A stretch of 64,000 bases of DNA, taken from NCBI GenBank assembly GCA_009767595.1, contig VSDK01016770.1:262021-326020 (forward strand), in the 5' to 3' direction. Below the pieces are notes generated by a model that worked only from the letters and a program-made list of their open reading frames with translations, made no database searches and was not told where the DNA came from. Of this stretch, positions 12,861 to 23,701 are shown piece after piece. Source of the DNA: Symbiodinium kawagutii (lineage: Eukaryota; Sar; Dinophyceae; Suessiales; Symbiodiniaceae). Position 1 is the first letter of the stretch, and each line of letters opens with the position of its first letter. The position numbers and the translations under genes are program-made.

Positions 12861-13440
12861 TATCTGTCTAGCTATCTTTCTATCAGTGGATCAGTTTTCT
12901 TTCTGTCCGTCTGACTGTCTATCTATCTATCTATCTGATGATCTATTCGTTTACCTATCTGCCTATGTACTTGTCTTTCTATCTACCTCACTATCTATAT
13001 CGTCATCTTTCTGTCTATGTATCTATCTATCTACCTGTCCATCTATCTATTTATTTATCTATCTGCCTATCTATCTATCTGTCTATCTATCTACCGAATT
13101 ATTTGTCTGATCATCTATGTGTCCATCTGTCTATCTTTCTGTCTATCTACCTGACTATCTATCTACTTTTCTATCTGACTCTCGTTTCGTCTACCTATCT
13201 GTCTATCTATCAACCCATCTAGCCATCTGAATCTGGCTATCCAATTGTCTGTCTATTCCATCTATCTATTCTAGCTATTCTATCTATCTATCTATCCATC
13301 TATCTATCCATCTATTCATCCATCGATGCATCTATGTATCTGACTATCCATCTAGCCACCCATCGATCTGACTATCGACTTGTCGATCTATCTGGCTACC
13401 TCTTTGTCTAGCCATCTTTCGTCTATCTATTCATTTACCT
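12861..13440 (+). repeat. degenerate (CTAT/CTGT)n tetranucleotide tract
   Basis: Nearly 580 bp of CTAT with CTGT, CCAT and TTTCT variants. The frames rich in Tyr, Leu, Ser and Ile across it are repeat by-products. Confidence 0.95.
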
Positions 13441-14335
13441 TCCAAATGTGCTTCGATCATGAAGTGTTTTGCATCTAGGTGTTTGGCCACTTTTGATAAT
13501 TGGACCTTGCAAAGGTGTTCCGATCATCAAGTGTTTTGCTACTTTTGACCTGCAAATGTGCTTGGCGCGCAAGCGTTGTGCACATTTTGGCCACATAAAT
13601 CACGAAAAGTGACGCGAAACGCAAGTGTTTTCCTACTTTTGTCTCCTGTGTTCAAAAAGTGTCAAAACGTGCTGTGTTTTGACACATTTGCTTCAAAATG
13701 TGCTTCTCGCCCTGGCCGCGTGCACTTTTTCGGACATGCAACTTTCAAAACTTGTTAAAAACCACGAGTTTTTGCGACTTCGGACGTGAGAATGTGCTTC
13801 GCGCGCAGGCGGCGTGCCAATTTTCATGATCATATGACATCTCCGAAAAGTGGCCCGAAACGCTAGTAAAATTGCAGTTTTTATTTTGGTACAAGATTTT
13901 ATCTTAAAAATTTGCTTCGCGCGCAGGCAGCGTGCCAGTTTTGAGAATCATGAGTCATCAAAAGTGCTCCGAGCATGTAGTGTTTTTACGATTTTGACTT
14001 CCAAATGTGCTCGGCGCCTAGGTTTTTTAACGATTTTGAACGTGGAATCCTCTAAAAGTGCTCCGAGCATGCAGTGTCTTTACGATTTTGACTTCCAAAT
14101 GTCCTTCGCGCCTAGGTTTTTGAACGATTTTGCAAGTTGCAACTTCCAAAAGTGCTCCGAACCTGACATGCTTTTACGATTTTGACTTCCAAATGTGCTT
14201 CGCGCCTAGGGTTTTTAACGATTTTGCAAGTTGCAACTTCCAAAAGTGCTCCGAACCTGACATGTTTTTACGATTTTGACTTCCAAATGTGCTTCGCGCC
14301 TAGGTTTTTTAACGATTTTGAACGTGCAGGCGATC
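13441..14335 (+). repeat. degenerate satellite with AAATGTGCTTCGCGC core
   Basis: Repeated modules carrying AAATGTGCTTCGCGC, AGTGCTCCGA and TTTTACGATTTTGACTTCC. The right-hand part (from about 14010) shows a near-identical higher-order unit of about 94 bp, for example 14141-14234 against 14235-14328. The left part is much more diverged. No gene is supported inside it. Confidence 0.85.
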
Positions 14336-14398
14336 TACCCTAGCTGAGTCACATCTCTTCTTTCACACATCTGCTCAGGCGATCTACCCTAGCTGAGT
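14327..14398 (+). repeat. 23-bp direct repeat pair
   Basis: CAGGCGATCTACCCTAGCTG plus AGT occurs exactly at 14327-14349 and 14376-14398, at the right edge of the satellite. Confidence 0.8.
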
Positions 14399-14459
14399 TG
14401 TCCATATTGTCGGAAGTTAGACTTCTAAACTTCCTTCGATAATGTATATAAACAGACTA

Positions 14460-14665
14460 TAAATCTTTTTACATATATATATATATATTTATTTATTTAA
14501 ATAAGTATATTTGTACATATATAAATATATATATATATTTAAATAGATAGATTTGTACATATACATATATATATATATATCTAAATAAATATATTTGTAC
14601 ATATACATATATAAATAAATAAAAAGATAAATCTATATATATATAAGTATATATTTATATTACAT
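14460..14665. repeat. TA-rich microsatellite tract
   Basis: Runs of TATATA mixed with ATTTATTTAAATA. Similar tracts occur at 43995-44100, 50965-51075 and 55910-55950. Confidence 0.85.
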
Positions 14666-14679
14666 ACATATGTCTTCAC

Positions 14680-14828
14680 CCCCCGGGCACTGGATCTAGC
14701 CTCCAACTCGAGTTGCGAAGGCGGTGAAGGCTGCGCAGCGTCCAGCAGTTCCGGAAGATGATTCGCTACCACCTCCAGGGGTGCAACGACCACCCGGTGG
14801 TCGCTGGGTATTGGTTGCCTACGGTTGC
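14680..14828 (-). CDS. candidate internal exon, unknown protein
   Basis: Open for 49 codons between a CCAG-G acceptor and a GTGAAG donor. The frame includes HRVVVAPLEVVANHLPELL, an amphipathic helix-like stretch, and is followed by a Pro/Ser/Glu-rich segment. Codons are GC-rich at position 3, unlike the flanking AT tract. No partner exon was identified. Confidence 0.38.
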
Positions 14829-15372
14829 CTGGGATTCCCATGGTGGTTCCCATGGTGGTTCCCATAGTTGCAGCTAAATGAATGGCAAATGGTCAGTGAA
14901 CCATAAATTCGTCGTTGATGAAGGGAATTTAAGGAGTAATTCATGTTTAATTCATGGTTGATTCATGGCTACTTGCTGATGAATTGACGATTGTTTGCTG
15001 AATTACATGGGGATTATCAAGGCCTATACGGGGTAGATATTTGCAGCTCGCGGCTCCCCTCTCCAAAGCACAAGCTGGAACCGACCAGCGCTGATCATCC
15101 AGGGGTGACCAACTAATGAGAACGGCAATGACAGCAACGGAAATCAGAATTATGACAATGATAACTTGGCAATGGTGGATCTATAGAATTCTTCTAACAT
15201 GTATATAACTAGCAGTCTGATTCAGTGGCACCCGGGGAGAAGTCCCATCACTGACATGGAAGAACATTGTGACAAGGATAACGTGCAAATCAGCAGCTCG
15301 AAGTTGATCAATTTGGCAATAGAGTCACCCGTGTGCTGGTGACACCAGCCGGCGTTTTCCCGCCGTAATTTT

Positions 15373-15595
15373 TCAGCCATCCAGATCATCCAGGTGAGCA
15401 TAGGTAAACGTACCGCTTCGATGGGCGTTGAATGGGGGGAGGATGCAAGAGAAGAGTGCCAGAGGAGAGATCATTAAGTCGTTAATAAGTTCGGGATCTG
15501 CCCAGACTAATTTCAACAAGTGCTGGTTTAAAGTCATGAATGGTCCTACTGCGCGTATATGATAGTAGAATGGGAGAAGTTGTTGAATGCGTTTC
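15373..15595 (-). CDS. candidate terminal exon, unknown protein
   Basis: An AG-G acceptor (G at 15595) opens a 73-codon frame to TGA at 15373. It contains hydrophobic segments (IQQLLPFYYHI and ISPLALFSCILPP). Codon use is AT-rich (ATA and TTA are frequent), unlike the GC-rich exons of the Patched-like gene, so a transferred or decaying sequence is possible. Confidence 0.28.
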
Positions 15596-16150
15596 CTCAC
15601 TCTACATGTACCATCATGTACCCAAACAAACAACAAGATATATTAACCACGATCAATCATGTTCAACGGTTATTGCGTTGTCACAATCATCATGTTTTAT
15701 CACCTACATACATCAACAGGAACAGCAGCATTGTGAACCCGAATCAAACGTGATCAATCACTATCTGCCATTCTGAACAATGCTGAATCTTGATCAACCA
15801 TTACTTAGTCCCGACTTTTTGTTGCAAATCACCTCATCCAAGCCACTGGCATTCCCTTCTATCCTACTGAACTCTCCCAAATAACAAACAGGTGGCATGT
15901 TTCTTGTATTAGGCAGGATTTAACAACAGTCGATGCCAGAGTCAACCACAGGAAATCAACACCCATGTTCAAAAACATGATTGTTGCGTTTTCGCCTCTG
16001 TAGGCAAAAAATGCATCCTGCCCTGTTGGCCAAGCAACCAAACAAGCGACTCACTGACCCAACGACCGACAATGAAACTATCTTTTCTGAGTGTTTGATC
16101 AGTGACTTCCACCCATCAGTCCTCAAGCTCTGGCCACATCTACTGGTGCA

Positions 16151-18190
16151 TCACATGCAGCTCACTGATAGGTTCCCCGCAGTCAACGTTCTGAGACTGT
16201 TGTGCAGGCCCACTCCATCCAAACTCTGGTCAAAACAATGTCCAAAAGTCAGAGTTTGAAGATTGCTTGGCAGGGTCACTCGCTCCAAACTCTGGTTGAA
16301 ACGATTTCCAAAAGTCAGATTCTGAAGATTGCTTGGCAGGGTCACTCGCTCCAAACTCTGGTTGAAACGATTTCCAAAAGTCAGATTCTGAAGATTGCTT
16401 GGCAGGGTCACTCGCTCCAAACTCTGGTTGAAACGATTTCCAAAAGTCAGATTCTGAAGATTGCTTGGCAGGGCCACTCGCTCCAAGCTTTGGTTGAAAG
16501 AAACTCCAAAAGTCAGAGTCTTCAGATTGCTGGGAAGGGTCACTCCTTCCAAGCTCTGGTTGAAATCATCTCCAAAAGTCAGATTTTGAAGATTGCTTGG
16601 CAGGGTCACTCTCTCCAAACTCTGGTCAAAAGAGTGTCCAAAAGTCAGATTCTGAAAATTGCTTGGCAAGGCCACTCGTTCCAAACTCTGGTTGAAATCA
16701 TCTCCAAACGTCAGACTTTGAAGATTGCTGGGGAGCATCACTCGCTCCAAACTCTGATTGAAAACAGCCCCAAAGGTAAGATTCTGAAGATTGCCTGGCA
16801 AGGTCACTCTCTGCAAACTCTGATTTAAGTGAAATCCAAAAGTCAAATTCTGTAGATTGCTTGGCAGCATCACTCCCTCCAAACTCTGGTTGAAGCTATC
16901 TCCAAAGGTCAGATTCTGAAGCTTGCTTGGCAAAGTGACCTGCTTCAAACTCTGGTTGAAACGATCTCCAAAGGTCAGACTCTGAAGATTGCTTGGCAGG
17001 GTCACTCGCTCCAAACTCTGGTTGAAAATAGTTCCAAAAGTCAGATTCTGAAGATTGCTTGGCAGGGCCACTCGCTCCAAGCTTTGGTTGAAAGAAACTC
17101 CAAAAGTCAGATTCTGAAGATTGCTTGGCAAGGCCACTCGCTCCAAACTCTGGTTGAAATCATCTCCAAACGTCAGACTTTGAAGACTGCTTGGCAGGGC
17201 CACTCCCTCCAAACTCTGGTTGAAAATAGTTCCAAAAGTCAGATTCTGAAGATTGCTTGGCAGGGCCACTCGCTCCAAGCTCTGGTTCAAAAAAAATCCA
17301 AACGTCAGAGTCTTCAGATTGCTGGGAAGGGTCACTCCTTCCAAACTCTGGTTGAAAATAGTTCCAAAAGTCAGATTCTGAAGATTGCTTGGCAGGGTCA
17401 CTCTCTCCAAACTCTGGTCAAAAGAGTGTCCAAAAGTCAGATTCTGAAGATTGCTTGGCAAGGCCACTCGTTCCAAACTCTGGTTGAAATCATCTCCAAA
17501 CGTCAGACTTTGAAGACTGCTTGGCAGGGTGACTCGCTCCAAACTCTGGTTGAAAAGAATTCCAAACGTCAGAGTCTTAAGATTGCTCGGAAGGGTCACA
17601 CCTTCCAAACTCTGCTTGAAATCATCTCCAAAGGTCAAATTCTGAAGCTTGCTTGGCAGCGTCACTCCCTCCAAGCTCTGGTTGAAATCATCTCCAAAAG
17701 CCAGACTTTGAAGATTGCTGGGGAGCATCACTCGCTCCAAACTCTGGTTGAAACGATCTGCAAAGGTCAAGCTCTCCAAGGTTTTGGGTAGATGCTGCAA
17801 ATAGGGACCATGTGATATACCATGTATCCTGGTGACGCCTTCCAACGCATCCCCATCATCACAAGTGATGCGGCCTTGGCTATAACTTAAAGCATTACCC
17901 AAATTTGTTGGCACACACGTGCAGGATAGGACTGCCTCACTGCCAGCAATACCCTGTTCTTGCAAAGTTTGGTTAAGCACGAGCTTCGATTCCTTGTGAT
18001 GCAGGGCGTATTGTGCACCTGCTCTACATGGCAGTTGCTCTACGATCATCCGGCGGACCTCCCGCCCAAGCGTGGAATCTGCAACGTTCAATGCGAGGCC
18101 TTCACCCGTCAAACGGACCACCTGGAGGCTGACAAGCGAGCCACTGTTGGCAGCTTCAGCATCGCCATAATCCGAGCATTTTCGCTTCAT
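16151..18190 (-). CDS. ubiquitin-like plus FNIP-type leucine-rich repeat protein
   Basis: Intronless, 679 residues from the ATG at 18190; the frame also extends six codons upstream to a TTG. Residues about 17-95 look ubiquitin-like (a beta strand VSLQVVRLTGEG, then a helix region EVRRMIVEQL, then SEAVLSC). After a linker come 24 tandem 22-residue repeats of the form LPSNLQNLTFGxxFNQSLERV, close to the FNIP class of leucine-rich repeats and to the repeats of BspA-like proteins. Such repeats form a curved solenoid for protein binding; with the ubiquitin-like head this suggests an adaptor or scaffold, which is inference. Some repeat copies are identical at DNA level (16261-16458 holds three perfect 66-bp units), so gene conversion or recent expansion is likely. 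No signal peptide or membrane segment is seen. The frame is intact. Confidence 0.82.
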   Translation of the reverse strand: MKRKCSDYGDAEAANSGSLVSLQVVRLTGEGLALNVADSTLGREVRRMIVEQLPCRAGAQYALHHKESKLVLNQTLQEQGIAGSEAVLSCTCVPTNLGNALSYSQGRITCDDGDALEGVTRIHGISHGPYLQHLPKTLESLTFADRFNQSLERVMLPSNLQSLAFGDDFNQSLEGVTLPSKLQNLTFGDDFKQSLEGVTLPSNLKTLTFGILFNQSLERVTLPSSLQSLTFGDDFNQSLERVALPSNLQNLTFGHSFDQSLERVTLPSNLQNLTFGTIFNQSLEGVTLPSNLKTLTFGFFLNQSLERVALPSNLQNLTFGTIFNQSLEGVALPSSLQSLTFGDDFNQSLERVALPSNLQNLTFGVSFNQSLERVALPSNLQNLTFGTIFNQSLERVTLPSNLQSLTFGDRFNQSLKQVTLPSKLQNLTFGDSFNQSLEGVMLPSNLQNLTFGFHLNQSLQRVTLPGNLQNLTFGAVFNQSLERVMLPSNLQSLTFGDDFNQSLERVALPSNFQNLTFGHSFDQSLERVTLPSNLQNLTFGDDFNQSLEGVTLPSNLKTLTFGVSFNQSLERVALPSNLQNLTFGNRFNQSLERVTLPSNLQNLTFGNRFNQSLERVTLPSNLQNLTFGNRFNQSLERVTLPSNLQTLTFGHCFDQSLDGVGLHNSLRTLTAGNLSVSCM

Positions 18191-18685
18191 GGCTTTGGAT
18201 CGTTTCAAGGGGTCACACTAAATTGTCTGTCATCGCACTCAATCCCAGTTGTGTGGATGGAAAATGATGGAAGCTGAACATGGTTCAAGTCCTTTGATCT
18301 TGCTAATTGTTGGCTAATGCTTCTGACTTCTGGATTCCTGGTACAGATACCTAGCCGAAACAACCAGCCATAAACATGACAGTCACGCATAATGTAATGT
18401 GCATAATATCTTACTGTGATCTGCTACATATAGTATCTATGTGGACTGTACTCACTTGCGTTCAAAAAAACTCCCAGACTCCAAACAGCCAACGTCAATT
18501 TCTGTACGTTCAAAACTTCCGAATCATACTTTCCCTATACTAGCAGTCAGTATTTCTCACAACCCTTTTATGCGTGAACTTTGGTTTTCACGTTCAAATC
18601 AGATGAGATGAGTGAAGAAACTGGCCAGCTGATGCCGGCGGTGATATGTCCAGTCTTGGGAGCAATGACCTGGATCTTTTGGGAC

Positions 18686-19279
18686 CTTCTCTGTAGCTGG
18701 AGGATGCTGCAGAATTCCAAGAACCCAATCGAGCGTCTTCAAAGTGTTACTGGTACCGTCTGAGGCATAAATTCTGACCTCCAGTGGCATTCATTGCAAC
18801 CTCGGGAAAAGGTGGTAACCCCCCCCAACCATCCCTCAGGCTATGATCATGTCATTATAGGGAAACCAAGCAGCTTTGGGGGATTGCTTTTTTGCTTCTC
18901 ATACACGTATCATTGCGGAATCTGCATATGCGATCCAAATTAGATAAAATATGCATCAATGTGGTTTTGCTGTGCAAAGCCGAAAATCATCTTTGTCCAA
19001 GTGATGCGGTCTCTGACATGCTTCAAGCATATTGTAAATCTCTCAAATGTGTACGAGATGTTCCTTTTTAGCAGAGCATCGTGACAATCCAATCAATGAT
19101 GGGTAAACATGGCACCATGTTGCGTTCATTTCATGTCATCATTTTCCCTTCATCTCAATATGACCTCCTCCCTGACCCCATGCATCGCCGACCCAGTGAC
19201 CGAACTCCGCTGCCTCGTGGTCTTTGCTGCTAGCCTTGCCATCTGGAAAGAGCTTTCCGCGGTGTTTGAGCACCACCTC
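18686..19279 (-). CDS. candidate two-exon segment of an unknown gene
   Basis: Exon 19184-19279 (32 codons, CACAG-G acceptor, GC donor) joins in phase 0 to exon 18686-18778 (31 codons, GGAG-G acceptor, GTCCC donor). The junction reads HWVGD then VRIYASDGTSNTLKTLDW. The composition is that of an ordinary soluble protein. I cannot name a family. It lies just 5' of the FNIP-repeat gene on the same strand, but no splice link to it was found. Confidence 0.42.
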
Positions 19280-19877
19280 CTGTGGTGCGGTGCATGTTGT
19301 CAGCTGCCATCCCGCAAACCCTGCTGCCATAAGCGGATCGCCACCAGATCGTAATCATCATCATCTTCTTCTCCTTCTTCTTCGTCATCATCATGATCAT
19401 TCAGAACCATTATATTCCTTGGCATTGTTAGTTGTTAACTCTACCCATAGTTGATCCTTAACTAACCACCATTATCATCTCAATCTCCAGCAGCTCCCAA
19501 TCGGATTGGGACTACTCACAGTGCGCTGCATCACTCAACCCCCCGCTAAGCCAATCTATGAAAAAAAACGGACCCAGTTGTTCACAGTGCACTTCCAGGT
19601 TGATTCGAGTTAGGGAAGAGTCAGGTTCGAAGGTAGACTGATGAGGGGCTGCACTGAGAACGTGGTGCTTGGCTAGTAAACAGTCGATATCGTCAGATAT
19701 CTATAGCAAGCCGCTGGGTGTGTGTGATAATGTGATAGGTGACTGTCAGGTACCAAGCACTGTTGACTATTGTTAATCACTATCAATCATTATCGACCAT
19801 CCATCACTTTAACGATCAGTGCCATTCATTACGCATTACTTGGTTCTAATCCCCTATTCTTAACCACTGTTCACACA

Positions 19878-20240
19878 CTATTCACGGTCGTGGGCCAAAA
19901 CCGTGGCAACTGGTGACCGCAAACGACCAAGACCAAATGAGTTGGGATTTTCATCCATGCATTTTGGGATGCTGACCCAGCTCTCCCAAAACTCTGGTTC
20001 GTCATTGCGCCAGGGAAACTGAAACCAATGAGGAACCACTCCTCCATCATAGTGATAACTGGATGATGAGCCATAGTGATAACACTGAAACCACAGTGAT
20101 ATTCCTATCATTTCCTATCCAGTTATATATCACTACCTCCTGAAACGGCTCATCCCAGCGACCTTGAAACAATTGATCAACGCGAGCTCTTTGGAAACGT
20201 CCTTGAGGCAGCCGTGTGTACACTGGGGAGGCAGTGGCGC
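19878..20240 (-). CDS. candidate terminal exons, unknown gene
   Basis: A frame including VYTRLPQGRFQRARVDQLF (about 20150-20212) and another including FPWRNDEPEFWESWVSIP ending at a TAG (19878) look coding. A TTTCAG acceptor before the second would keep phase 0, but the exon would start with T rather than G. The LINE inserted about 400 bp upstream may have separated them from earlier exons. Boundaries are uncertain. Confidence 0.28.
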
Positions 20241-20652
20241 ATTGTGAGTCAATAGGAATCCGGGGTTAACGAATGATGGTTGATCATGCTGGTGAACTGT
20301 GGTTGACAGCGGTTTATAGTGGTGAACATAGCAACCACTTATTCACCATGATTTTATTGACAGTGGTGTATTAGCTGGTGGTATACTATGGTTGAATAGA
20401 CGCCAAGTATAACAATATAACAATGCTAATATTGCATTTTGAAAATGTATTGTGAACCACAGCTACGATTCACCAGTCAATGGTCAAACACTGCATGACA
20501 ATTGTTGATGGTGATTGCCTATTGTAGATTGCAGCAGTTGAATATTCACCGCCAACAATTAGTGGTACCTCTATCATGCTTGATGATAATGCTTTATATA
20601 TAATGTTATCAAATACGCTACTGGTTGGTGGTTTCAACCCCATGAAAAATAT

Positions 20653-20666
20653 TAGTCAACCAACCA
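20653..20666. repeat. LINE target site duplication, 3' side copy
   Basis: TAGTCAACCAACCA, identical to 30592-30605. It sits 76 bp beyond the last stop codon of the LINE. Confidence 0.85.
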
Positions 20667-20684
20667 CTTTTCGGACTTTTCGGG
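20667..20684 (-). other. LINE 3' terminal short repeat
   Basis: The element's 3' end reads CCCGAAAAG then TCCGAAAAG, two near-identical 9-mers directly against the target duplication. This takes the place of a poly(A) tail and may be the reverse transcriptase recognition or slippage unit. Confidence 0.55.
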
Positions 20685-20742
20685 GCATGAAGTGCGACGG
20701 CTGGCATTGTGCCAGCGGACGGCAACCTCTACCAAGCTGGAA

Positions 20743-23700
20743 CTACCCTGCCGCACGACTCTGTCTGGAGGTGACCACTGGCATCACGGCAGCAAGGTCA
20801 TGCGGTTTGCGAGCGATGGAGATCCACTGACTGATGGCTTCATCCACTTGGTGACCTCGACTTGCCTCGACCATCACCGGAACCGTTTGACAGCCAAAAC
20901 ATATCACCGCGGACGTAGGGTGACAGTATGTCAGAGGGAGCGGAATCTGCAACTTCGCTGAAAGTCTGTTAAGCCAAAGTGAAAGCGACTTCGCCATATC
21001 CTGAAGATCACGGGAGGTTTTCAGCTGCCCAGACTGCCACTGCTTGGAATTGCGTTTGAACCACGGTCCAAACCCTGGCACCCTGGACACTCCATCCATG
21101 ACCAATTGGTAAAATGACCATCGTTGTACCACCCCGTTGTCTTGCAGCGATGCTATCCACCGTTGCATGTCTGAATATTCAGGGACATGGTAGCTTTGAC
21201 ATTCAAATGGCAATCGCAAAGGGAAATTCCAGGGGGTCATCTGAAGAGCTCGAACCTCATAGAAACCCTCTGATGTCGCAGTTCCCACATTCTGTTTCTG
21301 TTTGAGTGTGCATCGTTTACCGATCTCAATGAGCAGTTTGTGCAGTTTTCGTTTCAAAGTCCGTCTGTGAGCCAACGCACTCCGACTCTGATGCCAGAGT
21401 GCAACAACTTCAACTGGACGCTGAAAAACTGAGGCAGCAAGGAAATCAGCAGCATCGTTACCTTGATACGCCCACCGCTCCACCGCAGTTGCTCCTGTAT
21501 GTTGTTGATGACTAACCACCTTGACGATACCCGAAAAAAGGTCAGTTGCTTGATGAATCAACACATCCAAGTGCGACAGGAGATCATGGTTAGGTAAGTT
21601 CGAATCGACAACGTATCGACGTTCATGCATGGCAGTTACCTGTTGGCATACAAAGTCATTGTCAACCCACAACCGAAAGCGAACCCAGACCTTCAAAGCA
21701 TATCGAACTGCTGAAAGGACTGCACACAACTCGGCCCTAACGATGGTTTGCAGTATCCCTGGGAGAAAGCCGCAACTGACTGGACTGAATTCCCACCAAT
21801 CTGAGGCTGAAGACGCAACCACCCCCCATGTGCAGAGGCGATTGAACCTGTCACTTGGATCACGGCATGACCCGTCAGTAAAGAATTCAAGTTGGTTGGC
21901 GTGGGGAGTCTCCAAATGTTCAACTGTCTGATCACACAGCTCTTGCAAGGCATTATGAAAAGCTACGGTTTCGGCTGGCAACGGGAACCATCCATGCAAA
22001 AAAGTAGCCTGAGGCAGTTCAAGGATCTCCTGCCTCTCCGCCGCAGATATGTCGGCACGAAGGTCTTCCAATTCTCTGCATTCCCAGTTCCGATGAAAAA
22101 GGTGATCGTGGTCTCCACACATCGGACACGCATCATCATGATGTGCCTGTCTATGCAACAGGTGATCGGCAGTGAAAAACGATCCATTCAATGCACACCG
22201 AAGATATGCAAGGTCTTGACTGGGAGTGGTCCACTCCTCCATCGTGAATGCTGGACATGTATGATGGAGATTGCTTAGAGTCTGCCTAGTACAGTTTTCG
22301 ACTGCGATGTGCCATTGCCAAGAAGCGACCAAACGCAAATGCAGCTCCTGGATGGGGCATTGCCACAAATGGACTGGTTGTCCCGAATGGTCACAAAACC
22401 ACTGTTCACCGCACCAAGACCACCCAACCTGCTGAAGGCGTTCATACAAGACACTACAAGGTCCAACTGAGGGGCGAAGCTTGTGTGTGGGGACGATCAC
22501 TTGATCAAGCACAGCTGAGCACATATCCGCAGGCAAGTACATTCGAACATGTTGCACTGTGGTCCACAAAGCGAAGAATCCGGGGTCATGTGATGGATGC
22601 TCAACCATGGAAAGGTGAATCGAAGGTGAGCAACCTGGCTTGTGCTCACCCAAAGCCCTCACAGCACCAGTCCGAAGATTGTCAAACCACGTGCTACCCA
22701 CATGTGCTGACGATATTCCATGAAGGGCACATGGCCATGCCGAGGCCTTGATGGCTCTCAACTTGTGGTGGTAGGGTGATGCAGAAATGGCAAGCTCTTT
22801 CCAGCGCGGTTTAAATGCAGTGATGCGCTCAGTGATAACATGATTCGTGGTCATCTGACAGTATTGGATGTGACCACCCAAATCTCGGCAAGAGAATTTC
22901 ACGTGCTGACCCTGATCACGAAATCGAACTCTATCTTGGGTGTTATTGGCCCACAAGTAAGTTTTTTGACTATCGAGTGGTAGGTCTAACACTGCAAGGA
23001 TAGTGCCAATCGCATTCAGCCCAGCCAATGTTTCATCTGAAGAAGCAGCAACTAACTCCAAGTTGTCCACAAAACTCCACAACCGGACGTTGGGGGTTTT
23101 CAGAGCTAACCATTGGTCTATCAGCACATTGGTGGCTAACATAGCGACCACTGAAAGCGGGCAGCCTTCAGGGTACCCCGTTGTGGCCTTGATGGCCGGC
23201 CCGACAGAACCTCTGACACTGAACCTGCGGGTCATTGCATTCACCGCTTTCGCCCATGGCATCAATACGGCTACTGGGCACCCCATCTTCTTGAGTACAC
23301 CGAATGTTGGGTATCTGGGCAGATGGTTAAAGCATTTTTGGATGTCTAACACCGCTCCACTCAATGAAGTGTCTTCTTGAACGGAACACTCCATGGCATG
23401 CTGCAATCCCAACCACATCTGTGTTGCGCTCCGCTTGGGCAAGGAGCCATGGCATGTGGGTGGCGCCCAATGCAACAAATGTTTGATCAAAGAACGGGCC
23501 CGGATTGACGCCCAACATCGGTATATTATTGAAAATATGGTAATAGGCCTATACTGGTTCACAGTACGGGCTCCAGCAACCTTTTCCAAACTGTGAATGA
23601 TTCCGCATAGGAGTTGCTGCGGCCACTCCATTTCATTGTTTTCGATCATCGTCAACATTCGAATGATAGCCAAACTGACATCATCAGGTGCTGCCAACAA
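20743..23700 (-). CDS. LINE reverse transcriptase, zinc finger and RNase H
   Basis: 985 residues as an open frame; the frame is in fact open from 23724, and the first codon at 23700 is TTG, so it is really the C-terminal part of a polyprotein that began with the endonuclease. Reverse transcriptase motif A is VLDIQKCFN (Asp about 119), motif B GYPEGCPLS (about 175-183) and motif C SFVDNLEL (about 209-216), where the usual second Asp is Asn. A CPMCG-x9-H-x3-C finger spans about 525-541. RNase H follows with TDGSC (Asp about 609), RAELCAV (Glu about 656), WVDNDF (Asp about 680) and GNDAAD (Asp about 749). Role: target-primed reverse transcription and removal of template RNA. Upstream, a +1 frame change separates it from the endonuclease frame. 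Confidence 0.92.
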   Translation of the reverse strand: MLAAPDDVSLAIIRMLTMIENNEMEWPQQLLCGIIHSLEKVAGARTVNQYRPITIFSIIYRCWASIRARSLIKHLLHWAPPTCHGSLPKRSATQMWLGLQHAMECSVQEDTSLSGAVLDIQKCFNHLPRYPTFGVLKKMGCPVAVLMPWAKAVNAMTRRFSVRGSVGPAIKATTGYPEGCPLSVVAMLATNVLIDQWLALKTPNVRLWSFVDNLELVAASSDETLAGLNAIGTILAVLDLPLDSQKTYLWANNTQDRVRFRDQGQHVKFSCRDLGGHIQYCQMTTNHVITERITAFKPRWKELAISASPYHHKLRAIKASAWPCALHGISSAHVGSTWFDNLRTGAVRALGEHKPGCSPSIHLSMVEHPSHDPGFFALWTTVQHVRMYLPADMCSAVLDQVIVPTHKLRPSVGPCSVLYERLQQVGWSWCGEQWFCDHSGQPVHLWQCPIQELHLRLVASWQWHIAVENCTRQTLSNLHHTCPAFTMEEWTTPSQDLAYLRCALNGSFFTADHLLHRQAHHDDACPMCGDHDHLFHRNWECRELEDLRADISAAERQEILELPQATFLHGWFPLPAETVAFHNALQELCDQTVEHLETPHANQLEFFTDGSCRDPSDRFNRLCTWGVVASSASDWWEFSPVSCGFLPGILQTIVRAELCAVLSAVRYALKVWVRFRLWVDNDFVCQQVTAMHERRYVVDSNLPNHDLLSHLDVLIHQATDLFSGIVKVVSHQQHTGATAVERWAYQGNDAADFLAASVFQRPVEVVALWHQSRSALAHRRTLKRKLHKLLIEIGKRCTLKQKQNVGTATSEGFYEVRALQMTPWNFPLRLPFECQSYHVPEYSDMQRWIASLQDNGVVQRWSFYQLVMDGVSRVPGFGPWFKRNSKQWQSGQLKTSRDLQDMAKSLSLWLNRLSAKLQIPLPLTYCHPTSAVICFGCQTVPVMVEASRGHQVDEAISQWISIARKPHDLAAVMPVVTSRQSRAAG

Positions 23701-23701
23701 A

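Noticed and set aside
12886-13222. Tyr/Leu/Ser/Ile-rich frames
   Set aside because: They only translate the CTAT microsatellite.
16202-17791. Plus-strand open frames of 208 and 235 codons
   Set aside because: Shadows of the minus-strand FNIP repeats; the repeat keeps the opposite strand open.
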